Source: Bacillota bacterium
Lineage (GTDB): Bacteria > Bacillota > Clostridia > Oscillospirales > Oscillospiraceae
Direction: 5' to 3'
DNA: 64,000 nt
NCBI GenBank assembly: GCA_023386265.1
Contig: JAEWKA010000005.1
Location: 124,001 to 188,000 of the forward strand
The position numbers and the translations under genes were made by a program. Positions 43,184 to 51,522 of the stretch are shown here, piece after piece (positions within the stretch are counted from its first letter, which is position 1; the number at the start of each line of letters is the position of its first letter). The notes beneath the pieces were generated by a model. The model did no database searches and was not told where the DNA came from. It was given only the letters and a program-made list of their open reading frames with translations.

Positions 43184-43771
43184 ATGAAAAGATATATCGG
43201 TAACACCGGCGTATACGAGAGATTGCCGGAACCGGATACTTTTATAGTTCCCGAGCCTTTTAAGGAGTCCGGCGCGGATAGTGAAATATTAAGAAAACCG
43301 TCGGGTCAGTCGGGTAATCTCGGCGGACTCGAAGGTTTTCTCAGCGGGCTAGGAGCTAAACCGGGCGGCGGATTAGGCAATATTTTAAGCGGCCTCGGTG
43401 GAAATTCGGGCGGAGGACTAGGCAATATACTAAGCGGCCTCGGTGGAAATTCGGGCGGTGGGCTTGGAAGCATACTTGGAGGGCTCGGCGGAAAGTCAGG
43501 CGGCGGGCTCGGTAGTATACTCGGTGGGCTCGGCGGCGGACAGGGGGGAATACTCAGCGGCCTCGGAGGAGGACTTAGCGGTATACTTGGCGGACTCGGC
43601 GGAACGTCGAGTGGCGGGCAGGGAGGAATACTTGGAGGTTTACTCTCAAGAATTACGAGACCCAACCTTGAGCTTGAGGATATAATCCTGGTCGCTGTCA
43701 TGTATCTTCTTTACCGCGAAAGTAAAGATATCGAGTTCTTACTTATAGCGGGAGCCATGCTGTTTCTTTAA
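43184..43771 (+). CDS. Glycine-rich repeat protein with hydrophobic C-terminus (cassette gene 3)
   Basis: 195 residues. After a 60-residue head comes a low-complexity core (about 60-155) of near-identical 15-residue units such as GGGLGNILSGLGGNS, rich in Gly, Leu, Ile and Ser. Residues 163-195 are mostly hydrophobic (ELEDIILVAVMYLLYRESKD ... LLIAGAMLFL) and end the protein, like a C-terminal membrane anchor. GGGGAGGG precedes ATG 43184. The 4-base overlap with the convergent gene at 43768 is notable. Glycine/leucine repeats of this sort could self-assemble as in coat or structural proteins; that is inference. Confidence 0.8.
   Translation: MKRYIGNTGVYERLPEPDTFIVPEPFKESGADSEILRKPSGQSGNLGGLEGFLSGLGAKPGGGLGNILSGLGGNSGGGLGNILSGLGGNSGGGLGSILGGLGGKSGGGLGSILGGLGGGQGGILSGLGGGLSGILGGLGGTSSGGQGGILGGLLSRITRPNLELEDIILVAVMYLLYRESKDIEFLLIAGAMLFL
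43362..43640 (+). repeat. 45-bp tandem repeats coding for glycine-rich units
   Basis: At least four successive 45-base units, of which the second and third are nearly identical at DNA level (GGCGGACTAGGCAATAT-type starts with small synonymous changes). They decay into shorter GGL/GGI units toward 43640. They are in frame and preserve the protein pattern; unequal crossing-over would change copy number without breaking the frame. Confidence 0.85.
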
Positions 43772-44484
43772 GGTACATCAAACACGCTTTCGGAGGGAGT
43801 TGAAAGTTCAGTGGATACGGATTCCATTGAATAGATTAGCTTACCTCCGTCGTATTTGCTTGCGGATACAAGAAGTCCTGTATCAATCGCAATATACAAT
43901 TGGCTTACATAATTAAGCGTTCCGCTTTTATACTCGACATATATGCAGGGTTTAACCGACTGCTCGATATAGTAAGCATCGATAATGTCCTCCTGCGGAA
44001 TATCCATTATATCCTCATAGGTGATAAGGCCGGAAAATCTATCAACTTCCTCACCTACGGTGCTCTCACCGAGCTTTGATTCAAAAACTCCGGAAGAACC
44101 GTCATACCAGACATAAAGGTCGCTGCCGCGTACAAGTATGTTCCTGACAGTTTTATTTTTTGAAATACTGAGTCTTATGTTTTTACCTGACTGCCAATAG
44201 CTGAGGGTTTCTTCGCTTTGCCCCCCGACCCAAACTGACTTAACCGTGTAGGAGCGAGAAAAACTTTCAGGGCGCACTAAAGTCCCGAGGACAACTTTAA
44301 CTGTCTCGGGATTGACCTCAACGCGGTTGACGCCGTCATTGATAAAGCCTCCGCTGCTTTCGACTGCAGGTGAGGGCAGAGAGACAACATGGGAATTAGC
44401 TCTCTGTGCATATGTTATAATCAGAAATGCGACCACGGCAAGTATTACCGAGGCGATGATTCCAATTGTGATACCCTTTTTCAT
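43768..44484 (-). CDS. Membrane-anchored extracellular protein of unknown function
   Basis: 238 residues. One N-terminal membrane helix (ITIGIIASVILAVVAFLIITY, residues 5-25) precedes a linker and a beta-rich domain (about 55-238), with LVRPESFSRSYTVKSVW, GSDLYVWYDGSSGVFESK and QLYIAIDTGLLVSASKYDG. The pattern of paired strands with short turns recalls LolA/RseB-like lipid-binding folds, but I cannot confirm it. The start ATG 44484 overlaps the wecB stop (ATGA), so it belongs to the tagO-wecB operon and may act in export or anchoring of that polymer. Confidence 0.7.
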   Translation of the reverse strand: MKKGITIGIIASVILAVVAFLIITYAQRANSHVVSLPSPAVESSGGFINDGVNRVEVNPETVKVVLGTLVRPESFSRSYTVKSVWVGGQSEETLSYWQSGKNIRLSISKNKTVRNILVRGSDLYVWYDGSSGVFESKLGESTVGEEVDRFSGLITYEDIMDIPQEDIIDAYYIEQSVKPCIYVEYKSGTLNYVSQLYIAIDTGLLVSASKYDGGKLIYSMESVSTELSTPSESVFDVP

Positions 44485-45626
44485 GGGCGAAAATCCTCCG
44501 GGCGCTTATCGCGTGCGCCAAAGCTGAAAAGTATTGCCTCTGCAATTCGGGGGCAGGCGTTACCATCTCCGTAGGGATTGACAGCTTTCGCCATGCTGTC
44601 ATATACGGTGCTGTCATTAAGAAGTTCACAGGCAAGGGAATATATACGTTCTTCACTTACACCAGCGAGTACAACTGTTCCTGCTTCAACCGCTTCGGGT
44701 CGTTCGGTTTCGCATCTCATTACAAGGACAGGCTTACCCAGAGCGGGAGCCTCCTCCTGAATTCCGCCGCTGTCGGTCATGATGAAGTAGCTTTTCGACA
44801 TGAGACGGTGCATTTCCATTGCGTCGAGAGGCTCAATGAGGCTAATGCTTGGCGCACCGTTTAAGAATTTACCGGCGGTTTCGCGGACATAGGGGCTGAG
44901 ATGCACGGGATAGACAATTCTCACATCGTTAAAGGTTTCCGCAACACGTCTCACCGCACGGAAAATGCTCTCCATCGGCTCGCCGTAGTTTTCACGGCGG
45001 TGACAGGTCATTGCAATTACACGGCTAGCGCTGAAATCGAGCTCTTTGAGAGTTTCCGTTTTAAAGCTGCCGTTTCCGACAGTATATTTCATCGCGTCGA
45101 TAACGGTGTTACCGGTGACGAATATATTCTCGACTATGCTTTCCTTGTTCAGGTTACGTGCGTTCTGTGCCGTGGGCGCAAAGTGGTAAGCCGCTAGTCT
45201 GCCGATAAGGCTGCGGTTCATTTCCTCGGGATAGGGCGAATAGCGGTCATAGGTGCGAAGTCCGGCTTCCACATGCCCGACAGGTATTTTCTCATAGAAG
45301 GCAGCGAGAGCAGCCGCAAACGCTGTTGTTGTGTCGCCGTGGACGAGAACAAGGTCAGGCTTCACTTCCTTGAGTACCTCGCCAAGACCGGTCAGCACGC
45401 TACTAGTGATGTACGACAGGGTTTGACCCTCTTTCATCACGTCAAGGTCATAGTCCGGCTTAATACCGAAGCAGTTCATCACTTCGTCCAGCATCTCGCG
45501 GTGCTGTGCGGTAACGCAAGCAATGCAGTCAAACTCCGGTCTGCTCTTGAGCTCAAGGTATAAAGGCGCCATTTTGATGGCTTCGGGTCTTGTGCCGAAA
45601 ACCAGCATTACTCTAATGGGTTTCAT
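44481..45626 (-). CDS. wecB: UDP-N-acetylglucosamine 2-epimerase (non-hydrolysing)
   Basis: Converts UDP-GlcNAc to UDP-ManNAc, the donor for the teichoic acid linkage unit or enterobacterial-type polymers. ATG 45626 is chosen for its GGAGG 7 bases upstream; an upstream in-frame start is five codons longer. The protein has 381 residues: MLVFGTRPEAIKMAPLYLEL, VHGDTTTAFAAALAAFY, VGHVEAGLRTYDRYSPYPEE and SDSGGIQEE-like TDSGGIQEEAPALGKPVLV. It overlaps the end of tagO by 14 bp on the same strand. In Firmicutes this gene is mnaA. Confidence 0.94.
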   Translation of the reverse strand: MKPIRVMLVFGTRPEAIKMAPLYLELKSRPEFDCIACVTAQHREMLDEVMNCFGIKPDYDLDVMKEGQTLSYITSSVLTGLGEVLKEVKPDLVLVHGDTTTAFAAALAAFYEKIPVGHVEAGLRTYDRYSPYPEEMNRSLIGRLAAYHFAPTAQNARNLNKESIVENIFVTGNTVIDAMKYTVGNGSFKTETLKELDFSASRVIAMTCHRRENYGEPMESIFRAVRRVAETFNDVRIVYPVHLSPYVRETAGKFLNGAPSISLIEPLDAMEMHRLMSKSYFIMTDSGGIQEEAPALGKPVLVMRCETERPEAVEAGTVVLAGVSEERIYSLACELLNDSTVYDSMAKAVNPYGDGNACPRIAEAILFSFGARDKRPEDFRP

Positions 45627-46743
45627 TATCGTCCTCCACACCCTCGTCGGATTTCTCTGTAATGGGTTTGGCTTTTATTTCGGTAAAGATTTCTTCCTTG
45701 CTGTGGTGCAGCTTGCCATAGACGAAAGCCCACAGAAAGGCGCACAGGCAAAAACCGAGAATCAGAATTAGCGCTTTTATCTCGCCGCTTGTCGTGATTA
45801 CAACGGCGGCAAGACCCAGTATGGCACTGATTGAATAAAGCACGGCGACAGCCTGCTTCTGGCTCAGACCCATATCGATTAGTCGATGGTGGAAATGTCC
45901 TCTGTCCGGGTGCATAGGACTCTGACCTCTTAAAAGACGGCGGCAGAAGGAGAAAACCGTGTCAAAAAGCGGAACCGCTACCGCGAGTAGCGGAACGGCA
46001 AAGGACACAACAGCGTAAAACTTGAAAAGCCCAAGTATGGACATGGTTGCAAGCACATAGCCCAGCAGGAGTGCGCCCGTATCACCCATGAATATTTTAG
46101 CAGGATTGAGGTTATAAGGCATGAAGCCTACGCAGGCTCCGGCAAGCGCCGCAAGAACGACGGCAACGCTGCCGTCCGAAACCAGAAGCGCGATGACGAG
46201 CATCGTAAGACTGCTGATAGTTGAGACGCCGACAGCGAGTCCGTCCAGTCCGTCGATGAGGTTGACGGAGTTGGTTATTCCGACTATCCACAGTATTGTA
46301 ATGGGTATCGACAGGTTGCCGAGGATGAGGTAAGCCTTGGAGCTCCACACGGCGGGGTTAGCCAGAACATTAATTTCAACCCCGTGAAGGACAGCAACGA
46401 CTGCGGCTAGAATCTGCAAAGCGAGCTTAACCCATGCGTTGAGAGAAATTATATCGTCAACAGCCCCAGTCGCGACGATGATGACACAACCGAGAAGTAT
46501 GCCCTGCATCTGACGTGTTATATCTGCGAAAAGAAGTACGCTAAGAAGAAAACCGAGGAAGATTGCAAGTCCGCCCATACGGGGTATCGGGTGGTCATGA
46601 ACTCTTCTCGCCTCGCCGGGAACATCCATTGCTCCGACTCTTTGAGCAAAGCCTTTAACTATTGGAGTTGCGGCGAAGCTGATGATGAAGCCGACCGCAA
46701 CAGTTATTAATATTCTTATCGCAAGCGTTGTATCTAAAGGCAT
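45613..46743 (-). CDS. tagO: Undecaprenyl-phosphate N-acetylglucosamine-1-phosphate transferase (TagO/WecA)
   Basis: Integral membrane enzyme that starts wall teichoic acid or related polymers by putting GlcNAc-1-phosphate on undecaprenyl phosphate. The 376-residue protein has about eleven helices with MraY-family loops: RRVHDHPIPRMGGLAIFLGF, the Asp pair AVDDIISL, NLIDGLDGLAVG, the catalytic NPAKIFMGDTGALLLGY and the histidine motif HPDRGHFHHRLIDMG. ATG 46743 has GAAAGGAAC upstream. It forms an operon with wecB and the anchored protein. An LCP ligase at 16.6 kb could complete the pathway. Confidence 0.93.
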   Translation of the reverse strand: MPLDTTLAIRILITVAVGFIISFAATPIVKGFAQRVGAMDVPGEARRVHDHPIPRMGGLAIFLGFLLSVLLFADITRQMQGILLGCVIIVATGAVDDIISLNAWVKLALQILAAVVAVLHGVEINVLANPAVWSSKAYLILGNLSIPITILWIVGITNSVNLIDGLDGLAVGVSTISSLTMLVIALLVSDGSVAVVLAALAGACVGFMPYNLNPAKIFMGDTGALLLGYVLATMSILGLFKFYAVVSFAVPLLAVAVPLFDTVFSFCRRLLRGQSPMHPDRGHFHHRLIDMGLSQKQAVAVLYSISAILGLAAVVITTSGEIKALILILGFCLCAFLWAFVYGKLHHSKEEIFTEIKAKPITEKSDEGVEDDNETH

Positions 46744-46802
46744 AGCAATATGTTCCTTTCACTGTACGGAGATATCCGCACAATTACTGTTTCGCCGAAA
46801 TT

Positions 46803-47813
46803 CTATCTTTCTACGAATCCGACTTTTTTATAAACCTTCCGCAGGGTTTTAGCGGAGGTGCGGGAAGCCTTTTCCGCGCCCTCTTTATAGATGCTCTCAA
46901 GATAGGTCTTGTCCGCGATAAGGCGCTCGGCCTCCTCGCGAATAGGACGCAGAAGCTCGACAACGGCTTCGCCGACTGTTGTTTTGAAATCTCCGTAGCC
47001 CTTGCCGCAGAATTCATTTTCGATTTCCGCAAAGCTTTTGCCCGTTGCGACCGAATAAATCTGCATCAGGTTCGATACTCCCGGCTTTTCAGACGGATTG
47101 CAGTGTACACAAGTTTCACTGTCAGTTACTGCACGCTTGAAGGAACGCATAATCTCATCGGGTTTCTGCATGATATAAATGCAGCCGCCGGGGTCTTTAT
47201 CGGATTTCGACATTTTGCAATCGGGGCTTGACAGGCTCATTATGCGCGCGCCGACCTTGGGTATATAGGACTCGGGCATTTTGAAGACGTCGCCATAGAT
47301 GCCGTTAAAGCGCGTGGCAATGTCGCGTGTAATCTCGACGTGCTGTTTTTGATCCTCCCCAACCGGCACAAGGTCCGTCTGATAAAGCAAAATATCGGCC
47401 GCCATAAGAGCGGGATAGGTGAAAAGCCCCGCATTTATGTTGTCGGCATTCTTCGCGCTCTTGTCTTTGAACTGCGTCATTCGAGAAAGCTCGCCGAACA
47501 TGGTGTAGCAGTTCAGAATCCACGCAAGCTCTGCGTGCGCGGGAACGTGGCTCTGTATGAAAATCGTGTTCTTTTGCGGATCAAGTCCACAGGCGATGTA
47601 CTGCGCAAGCTGATTGAGCGTGCGGCGCCGAAGCTCCGCCGGATTCTGGCGCGCTGTTATCGCGTGCAAGTCAACGATGCAGTAATAGCAATTATAGGTA
47701 TCCGAAAGCTCAACCCAGTTTTTGATTGCTCCGAGATAGGAGCCGAGGGTCAGATCCCCCGAGGGTTGGATTCCGCTGAATATAGTTTTCTTATCAATAG
47801 CTTTTTCGTCCAT
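46803..47813 (-). CDS. trpS: Tryptophanyl-tRNA synthetase
   Basis: Class I synthetase charging tRNA-Trp. Its 336 residues carry GIQPSGDLTLGSYLGAIKNW with the HIGH-equivalent TLGSYLG, VDLHAITARQNP, an SHVPAHAELAWILNC segment, LPVGEDQ-like LVPVGEDQKQHVE, and the KMSKS loop DCKMSKSDKDPGG. The length is typical. No T-box leader is possible, since only 23 bases separate it from the aminotransferase gene on the same strand. Confidence 0.96.
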   Translation of the reverse strand: MDEKAIDKKTIFSGIQPSGDLTLGSYLGAIKNWVELSDTYNCYYCIVDLHAITARQNPAELRRRTLNQLAQYIACGLDPQKNTIFIQSHVPAHAELAWILNCYTMFGELSRMTQFKDKSAKNADNINAGLFTYPALMAADILLYQTDLVPVGEDQKQHVEITRDIATRFNGIYGDVFKMPESYIPKVGARIMSLSSPDCKMSKSDKDPGGCIYIMQKPDEIMRSFKRAVTDSETCVHCNPSEKPGVSNLMQIYSVATGKSFAEIENEFCGKGYGDFKTTVGEAVVELLRPIREEAERLIADKTYLESIYKEGAEKASRTSAKTLRKVYKKVGFVER

Positions 47814-47836
47814 TTTAGAATATTCCTTTGTTTTGT

Positions 47837-49030
47837 TTAGAGTGATAGCTCTTCCGCGAGCTTTAAAAAGCCCGGGAGTGAGCCCTCTATAGTGCTGGGG
47901 CTCACACAGTATGCGATACGGACATATCCGGGGCAGGCGAAGGAGGAACCTGGCACGACGAGAATGTTGTGTTTCTTGGCATGGCCGCAGAACTCCTTAT
48001 CGTCGCAAGGCGATTTAACCCACATATAAAACGCACCCTGCGGATATGCGCATTCAAAGCCCGCGTCTTTCAGACCGTTAAAGAGCATTTTGCGGTTGTT
48101 ATCATAGGAGGTGATGTCCGTTCTCTCGTCCAAACAGTGCATCACGACTCTTTGCATGAGAGAGGGAGCGTTTACAAAGCCCATCACGCGGTTTGCAATT
48201 GCGGCAGCGTCAATGATGAGAGCGCTGTCGTCCGCTTCAGAAGGGATAACGAGATAGCCAATACGTTCGCCCGGAAGAGAAAGAGACTTTGACCATGAAT
48301 AGCCGACTATTGTGTTGCGGTAAAATTTCGTGAGCCAAGGAACCTCGGCACCGTCATAGGCGAGCTCTCTGTAAGGCTCGTCGGAAAGAATGTATATAGC
48401 GTGCCCGAATTCCTTTTGCTTCGCTTCAAGAACCGCGGCGATTTTTTTAATGGCTTCCTCGGAGTAAATCACGCCTGTCGGGTTGTTGGGAGAATTCAAG
48501 ATGAGAGCTTTCGTTTTCGGAGTCAGCGCTCTGCCAATAGCCTCGGCGTCCGGCTGAAAATCAGGCGCGTTAGGCGGAACCACGACTAAAACGCCGTCGT
48601 AGTTTGCTATATAATTGCCGTATTCAAGGAAGAACGGGGCAATAACGACTACCTCGTCACCAGGATTCAAGAGCGTTTTAAGAATGACGTTCAGGCTTCC
48701 GGCAGCGCCTGCCGTCATGACAATGTTTTGAACGTCAAAAGCTGTGCCGAAGCGATTATTCAAAGAGCCCGCGACAGCAGCACGTACGTCGGTATAGCCC
48801 GCGTTGGACATATAACCGTGCACCATAGTGGAGGGCTCGCTACTCATAACATCGAAAACCGCATCCTTCACCTTTTCGGGAGCGGGGAAATTAGGGTTTC
48901 CGATACTGAAGTCATAAACGTTCTCCCTACCGTATAAAGCGGCAAGTCTGTTGCCTTCTTCGAACATCTCGCGGACGGTCGAATTTCTCTGAGTGAGTCC
49001 GAACATTCTTTCAGAAATATTATGCGCCAT
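47837..49030 (-). CDS. Pyridoxal-phosphate-dependent aminotransferase, class I
   Basis: Aspartate-aminotransferase-fold enzyme of 397 residues. The PLP lysine is in YSWSKSLSLPGERIGYL near 240. Other sites are GAAGSLNVILKTL (phosphate cup), ILNSPNNPTGVIY, ILSDEPYRELAY, and the substrate arginine in PGYVRIAYCVSPSTIE near the C-terminus. Substrate specificity is not readable; Clostridia often have several of these for Asp, Ala or aromatic residues. It is the first gene of the aminotransferase-trpS transcript, with a promoter overlapping that of gltX. Confidence 0.92.
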   Translation of the reverse strand: MAHNISERMFGLTQRNSTVREMFEEGNRLAALYGRENVYDFSIGNPNFPAPEKVKDAVFDVMSSEPSTMVHGYMSNAGYTDVRAAVAGSLNNRFGTAFDVQNIVMTAGAAGSLNVILKTLLNPGDEVVVIAPFFLEYGNYIANYDGVLVVVPPNAPDFQPDAEAIGRALTPKTKALILNSPNNPTGVIYSEEAIKKIAAVLEAKQKEFGHAIYILSDEPYRELAYDGAEVPWLTKFYRNTIVGYSWSKSLSLPGERIGYLVIPSEADDSALIIDAAAIANRVMGFVNAPSLMQRVVMHCLDERTDITSYDNNRKMLFNGLKDAGFECAYPQGAFYMWVKSPCDDKEFCGHAKKHNILVVPGSSFACPGYVRIAYCVSPSTIEGSLPGFLKLAEELSL

Positions 49031-49071
49031 AACGATACCTCACAGACCTTTTATCAATATTCTAATTAGGT

Positions 49072-49101
49072 ATTGTACCACGTTTTAACATTGCTTGACA
49101 A
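49072..49101 (-). promoter_or_regulatory. Sigma-A promoter for the aminotransferase-trpS transcript
   Basis: Minus strand TTGTCA (49096-49101), 18-bp spacer, TACAAT (49072-49077), about 42 bases before the start codon. Its -35 shares bases with the gltX -35. Confidence 0.65.
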
Positions 49102-49123
49102 TCCCCGCGATATAAAATATTAT
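49095..49123 (+). promoter_or_regulatory. Sigma-A promoter for gltX
   Basis: TTGACA (49095-49100), 17-bp spacer, TATTAT (49118-49123), about 42 bases before gltX. It overlaps the divergent aminotransferase -35 by five bases. Confidence 0.7.
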
Positions 49124-49164
49124 ACTGTATAGCTCAAACGGATACAAAGGAGAAATCGAAAAGC

Positions 49165-50637
49165 ATGGACATGAAATGGTTTGAGGACATGGAAAAACGC
49201 ATTCCTCACGGTGAAGTGAGAACGCGTTTTGCTCCGAGTCCCACGGGATATATGCACGTCGGCAATCTGCGCACCGCGCTTTACACATATCTGATTGCAA
49301 GGAAGAGCGGGGGCAAATTTATCCTCCGCATTGAGGACACTGACCAGGGCAGACTTGTTGAGGGCGCGACCGACGTTATTTACAAGACGCTGCGCGACTG
49401 CCATCTTACGCACGACGAAGGTCCTGATATTGGCGGCCCTGTCGGACCCTATATACAGACTGAGCGCCGCGAGCTCTACGGCAAATATGCCGAACTTCTG
49501 ATCGAAAAGGGCGGGGCCTACCGCTGCTTCTGTCAAAAGGACGATAACGATGACGATAGCGGCGAATTCAAAAAATTCGAAAATCCCTGCGCACGACTGA
49601 CGAAAGAGGAGTCGGACGCGAAAGCCGCAGCAGGAGAGCCGTTCGTTATACGCCAGCGTATCCCGCGCGAGGGCACAACGACCTTCCACGACGAGATTTT
49701 CGGCGACATCACCGTTCCGAATGACACGCTGGACGACAATGTGCTGATGAAATCCGATGGGCTTCCGACCTATAACTTTGCAAACGTCGTTGACGACCAC
49801 CTGATGGGCATAACCCACGTCGTTCGCGGCAGCGAATATCTTGCCTCCGCGCCGAAATACAACCTGCTTTACGAGTCCTTCGGCTGGGAAATACCCAAAT
49901 ATGTCCACTGCTCGCCCGTCATGCGCGACCACCAGAACAAAATGTCAAAACGTCACGGCGACCCAAGCTATGAGGACCTGCTCAGTCAGGGCTACCTGAC
50001 GGATGCGGTGCTGAATTACGTTGCGCTTCTGGGCTGGAGTCCCGGCGGGGAGCAGGAAATTTATTCGCTCAACGATCTATGCGAGACATTTGACATTTCG
50101 GGTATTTCAAAATCTCCCGCAATCTTTGATATAGAGAAGCTCACATATTTTAACGCAGAATATATCAAGGCTCTGTCGCCGGAAAAGTTTACGGAGCTTG
50201 CCGGTCCTTATATTCGCCAAAGTGTGAAAAACTCCGCTATCGACATTTCACTTTTTGCCTCGATTCTTCAGCCGCGCACGGATAAGCTCACGGACATCCC
50301 TGAAAAGGTTGACTTTTTTGATGAGCTGCCAGAATATGACATTGAGCTCTTTACGAATAAAAAGTCCAAGACGGACGCCGAGGTTTCGCTCGATATGCTG
50401 AACATAGTGCTGCCCTCGTTTGAAGCAATGGCCGACTGGACGGAGGGAAATATACACGATACACTCATCGGACTTGCCGAAAAGCGCGAAGTGAAAAACG
50501 CTACGCTCATGTGGCCGCTGCGTATCGCGGTGGCTGGAAAAGCCGTTACACCGGGCGGCGCGGTCGAGATTTGCCATATACTCGGCAAAAACGAAACCAT
50601 ACGTCGTGTAAAAATTGGAATTGAAAAGCTAGGCTAA
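49165..50637 (+). CDS. gltX: Glutamyl-tRNA synthetase
   Basis: Class I synthetase charging tRNA-Glu (and tRNA-Gln where GatCAB is used). Its 490 residues carry the HIGH motif RFAPSPTGYMHVGNLRTALY at about 21-40, then FILRIEDTDQGR, YNFANVVDDHLMGITHVVRG and the KMSKR loop QNKMSKRHGD. The C-terminal helical anticodon domain ends the protein. The start is ATG 49165 (AAAGGAG 12 bases upstream); ATG 49171 two codons on is also possible. A Ser/Asp-rich insertion, DDNDDDSGEFKK near 130, replaces the zinc-type region. Confidence 0.96.
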   Translation: MDMKWFEDMEKRIPHGEVRTRFAPSPTGYMHVGNLRTALYTYLIARKSGGKFILRIEDTDQGRLVEGATDVIYKTLRDCHLTHDEGPDIGGPVGPYIQTERRELYGKYAELLIEKGGAYRCFCQKDDNDDDSGEFKKFENPCARLTKEESDAKAAAGEPFVIRQRIPREGTTTFHDEIFGDITVPNDTLDDNVLMKSDGLPTYNFANVVDDHLMGITHVVRGSEYLASAPKYNLLYESFGWEIPKYVHCSPVMRDHQNKMSKRHGDPSYEDLLSQGYLTDAVLNYVALLGWSPGGEQEIYSLNDLCETFDISGISKSPAIFDIEKLTYFNAEYIKALSPEKFTELAGPYIRQSVKNSAIDISLFASILQPRTDKLTDIPEKVDFFDELPEYDIELFTNKKSKTDAEVSLDMLNIVLPSFEAMADWTEGNIHDTLIGLAEKREVKNATLMWPLRIAVAGKAVTPGGAVEICHILGKNETIRRVKIGIEKLG

Positions 50638-50671
50638 CAAACATTATTAAGTTAATAATGGGGGAAGTATT

Positions 50672-51340
50672 ATGAAAGCTGTTAAGAGTGTTCTAGCTTT
50701 GGTTGCTACACTATTTGCAATAATGCTTGTTGGATGTACAATGCAGCAAGCTGTGCCTTTACCATCAGATAATACTTCACCAGCAGTAAGCGCAACATTA
50801 GATTCAGAAATTGAGAATGAATTGCCGGAACCGGAAAGCTCTTATGGATGGCCTGAACCCCAATATGGAGATGCCAAGGATTTTGTGATAGATATAGAAG
50901 GTCAGAAAGAAACGGTCACAATGACTTATGCGGAAATTGACTACTCTCTTATGGCTAAGGTTAATGTTGGACTCTATATAGACTTAGATAGGTATAGAAT
51001 AAGGGCGTTTGAGGCTGAATATGACATTTTGCCTGTCGCAACAGGAGAATATCCGGTGTGCAGTGTTCATATATTTCCGTGGGCAGGAAAATCTGTTGAG
51101 GAAGCTGTTGCGGAGTCGAAAAAAATAATTGCAAATAATGAAGACGCGACGATCGAAGAGGGCGAAGTAGAGCTTGATAATTATACTGCATATTATTTGG
51201 AATCTGAAAACGCCTGTTCGTATTTCATCGAATATGACGGAGGATGTTTAGGGCTCTATTCAAGCTATGAGAACACCGAGGCAAAAAACCATCAGCCAAG
51301 GCTTTTTGCAATGATAAAAACGGTAATGATTCTCAACTGA
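50672..51340 (+). CDS. AT-rich lipoprotein of unknown function
   Basis: 222-residue exported lipoprotein. The signal peptide MKAVKSVLALVATLFAIMLVGC ends in a lipobox (LVGC, Cys 22). Then comes a Ser/Pro/Glu linker and a domain of about 150 residues with mixed strands (KDFVIDIEGQKETVTMTYAE, EYDILPVATGEYPVCSVHIF). GGGGGAAG supports ATG 50672. Codon use is clearly more AT-rich than the neighbours (many TTA, ATA, GAT), suggesting recent acquisition or weak expression. It has a terminator after it and no evident partner. No known family is recognised. Confidence 0.75.
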   Translation: MKAVKSVLALVATLFAIMLVGCTMQQAVPLPSDNTSPAVSATLDSEIENELPEPESSYGWPEPQYGDAKDFVIDIEGQKETVTMTYAEIDYSLMAKVNVGLYIDLDRYRIRAFEAEYDILPVATGEYPVCSVHIFPWAGKSVEEAVAESKKIIANNEDATIEEGEVELDNYTAYYLESENACSYFIEYDGGCLGLYSSYENTEAKNHQPRLFAMIKTVMILN

Positions 51341-51365
51341 TTATAAGAAAAAAATAACACAACTA

Positions 51366-51409
51366 AAAGCGCTCCTTTTGTGTAAAAATATGCACATAAG
51401 GGGCGTTTT
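51366..51409 (+). terminator. Terminator after the AT-rich lipoprotein
   Basis: A long imperfect stem (left arm from AAAGCGCTCCTTTTGTGT, right arm GCACATAAGGGGCGTTTT, a few wobbles and one mismatch) with an 8-base loop closes into TTTTGTATTTT. Confidence 0.7.
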
Positions 51410-51522
51410 GTATTTTCTCTTAAAAAAAGCAAAAATAACTTGCTTTCGTTCTCGGAAAACGACTGCAAAGTATGCACTTACAAAATAACACAAATTGCGC
51501 CGGGCGGCGCGAGGGAGGTCAA

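Noticed and set aside
43362..43640. CRISPR-like repeat array
   Set aside because: Repeats are contiguous, in frame with a protein and have no unique spacers; coding tandem repeat instead.
43306..43701. 131-residue proline-rich minus-strand frame
   Set aside because: Exact antisense reflection of the glycine repeats (GGN versus CCN codons).
49120..49932. 270-residue minus-strand open frame
   Set aside because: Antisense to gltX and crosses its promoter.
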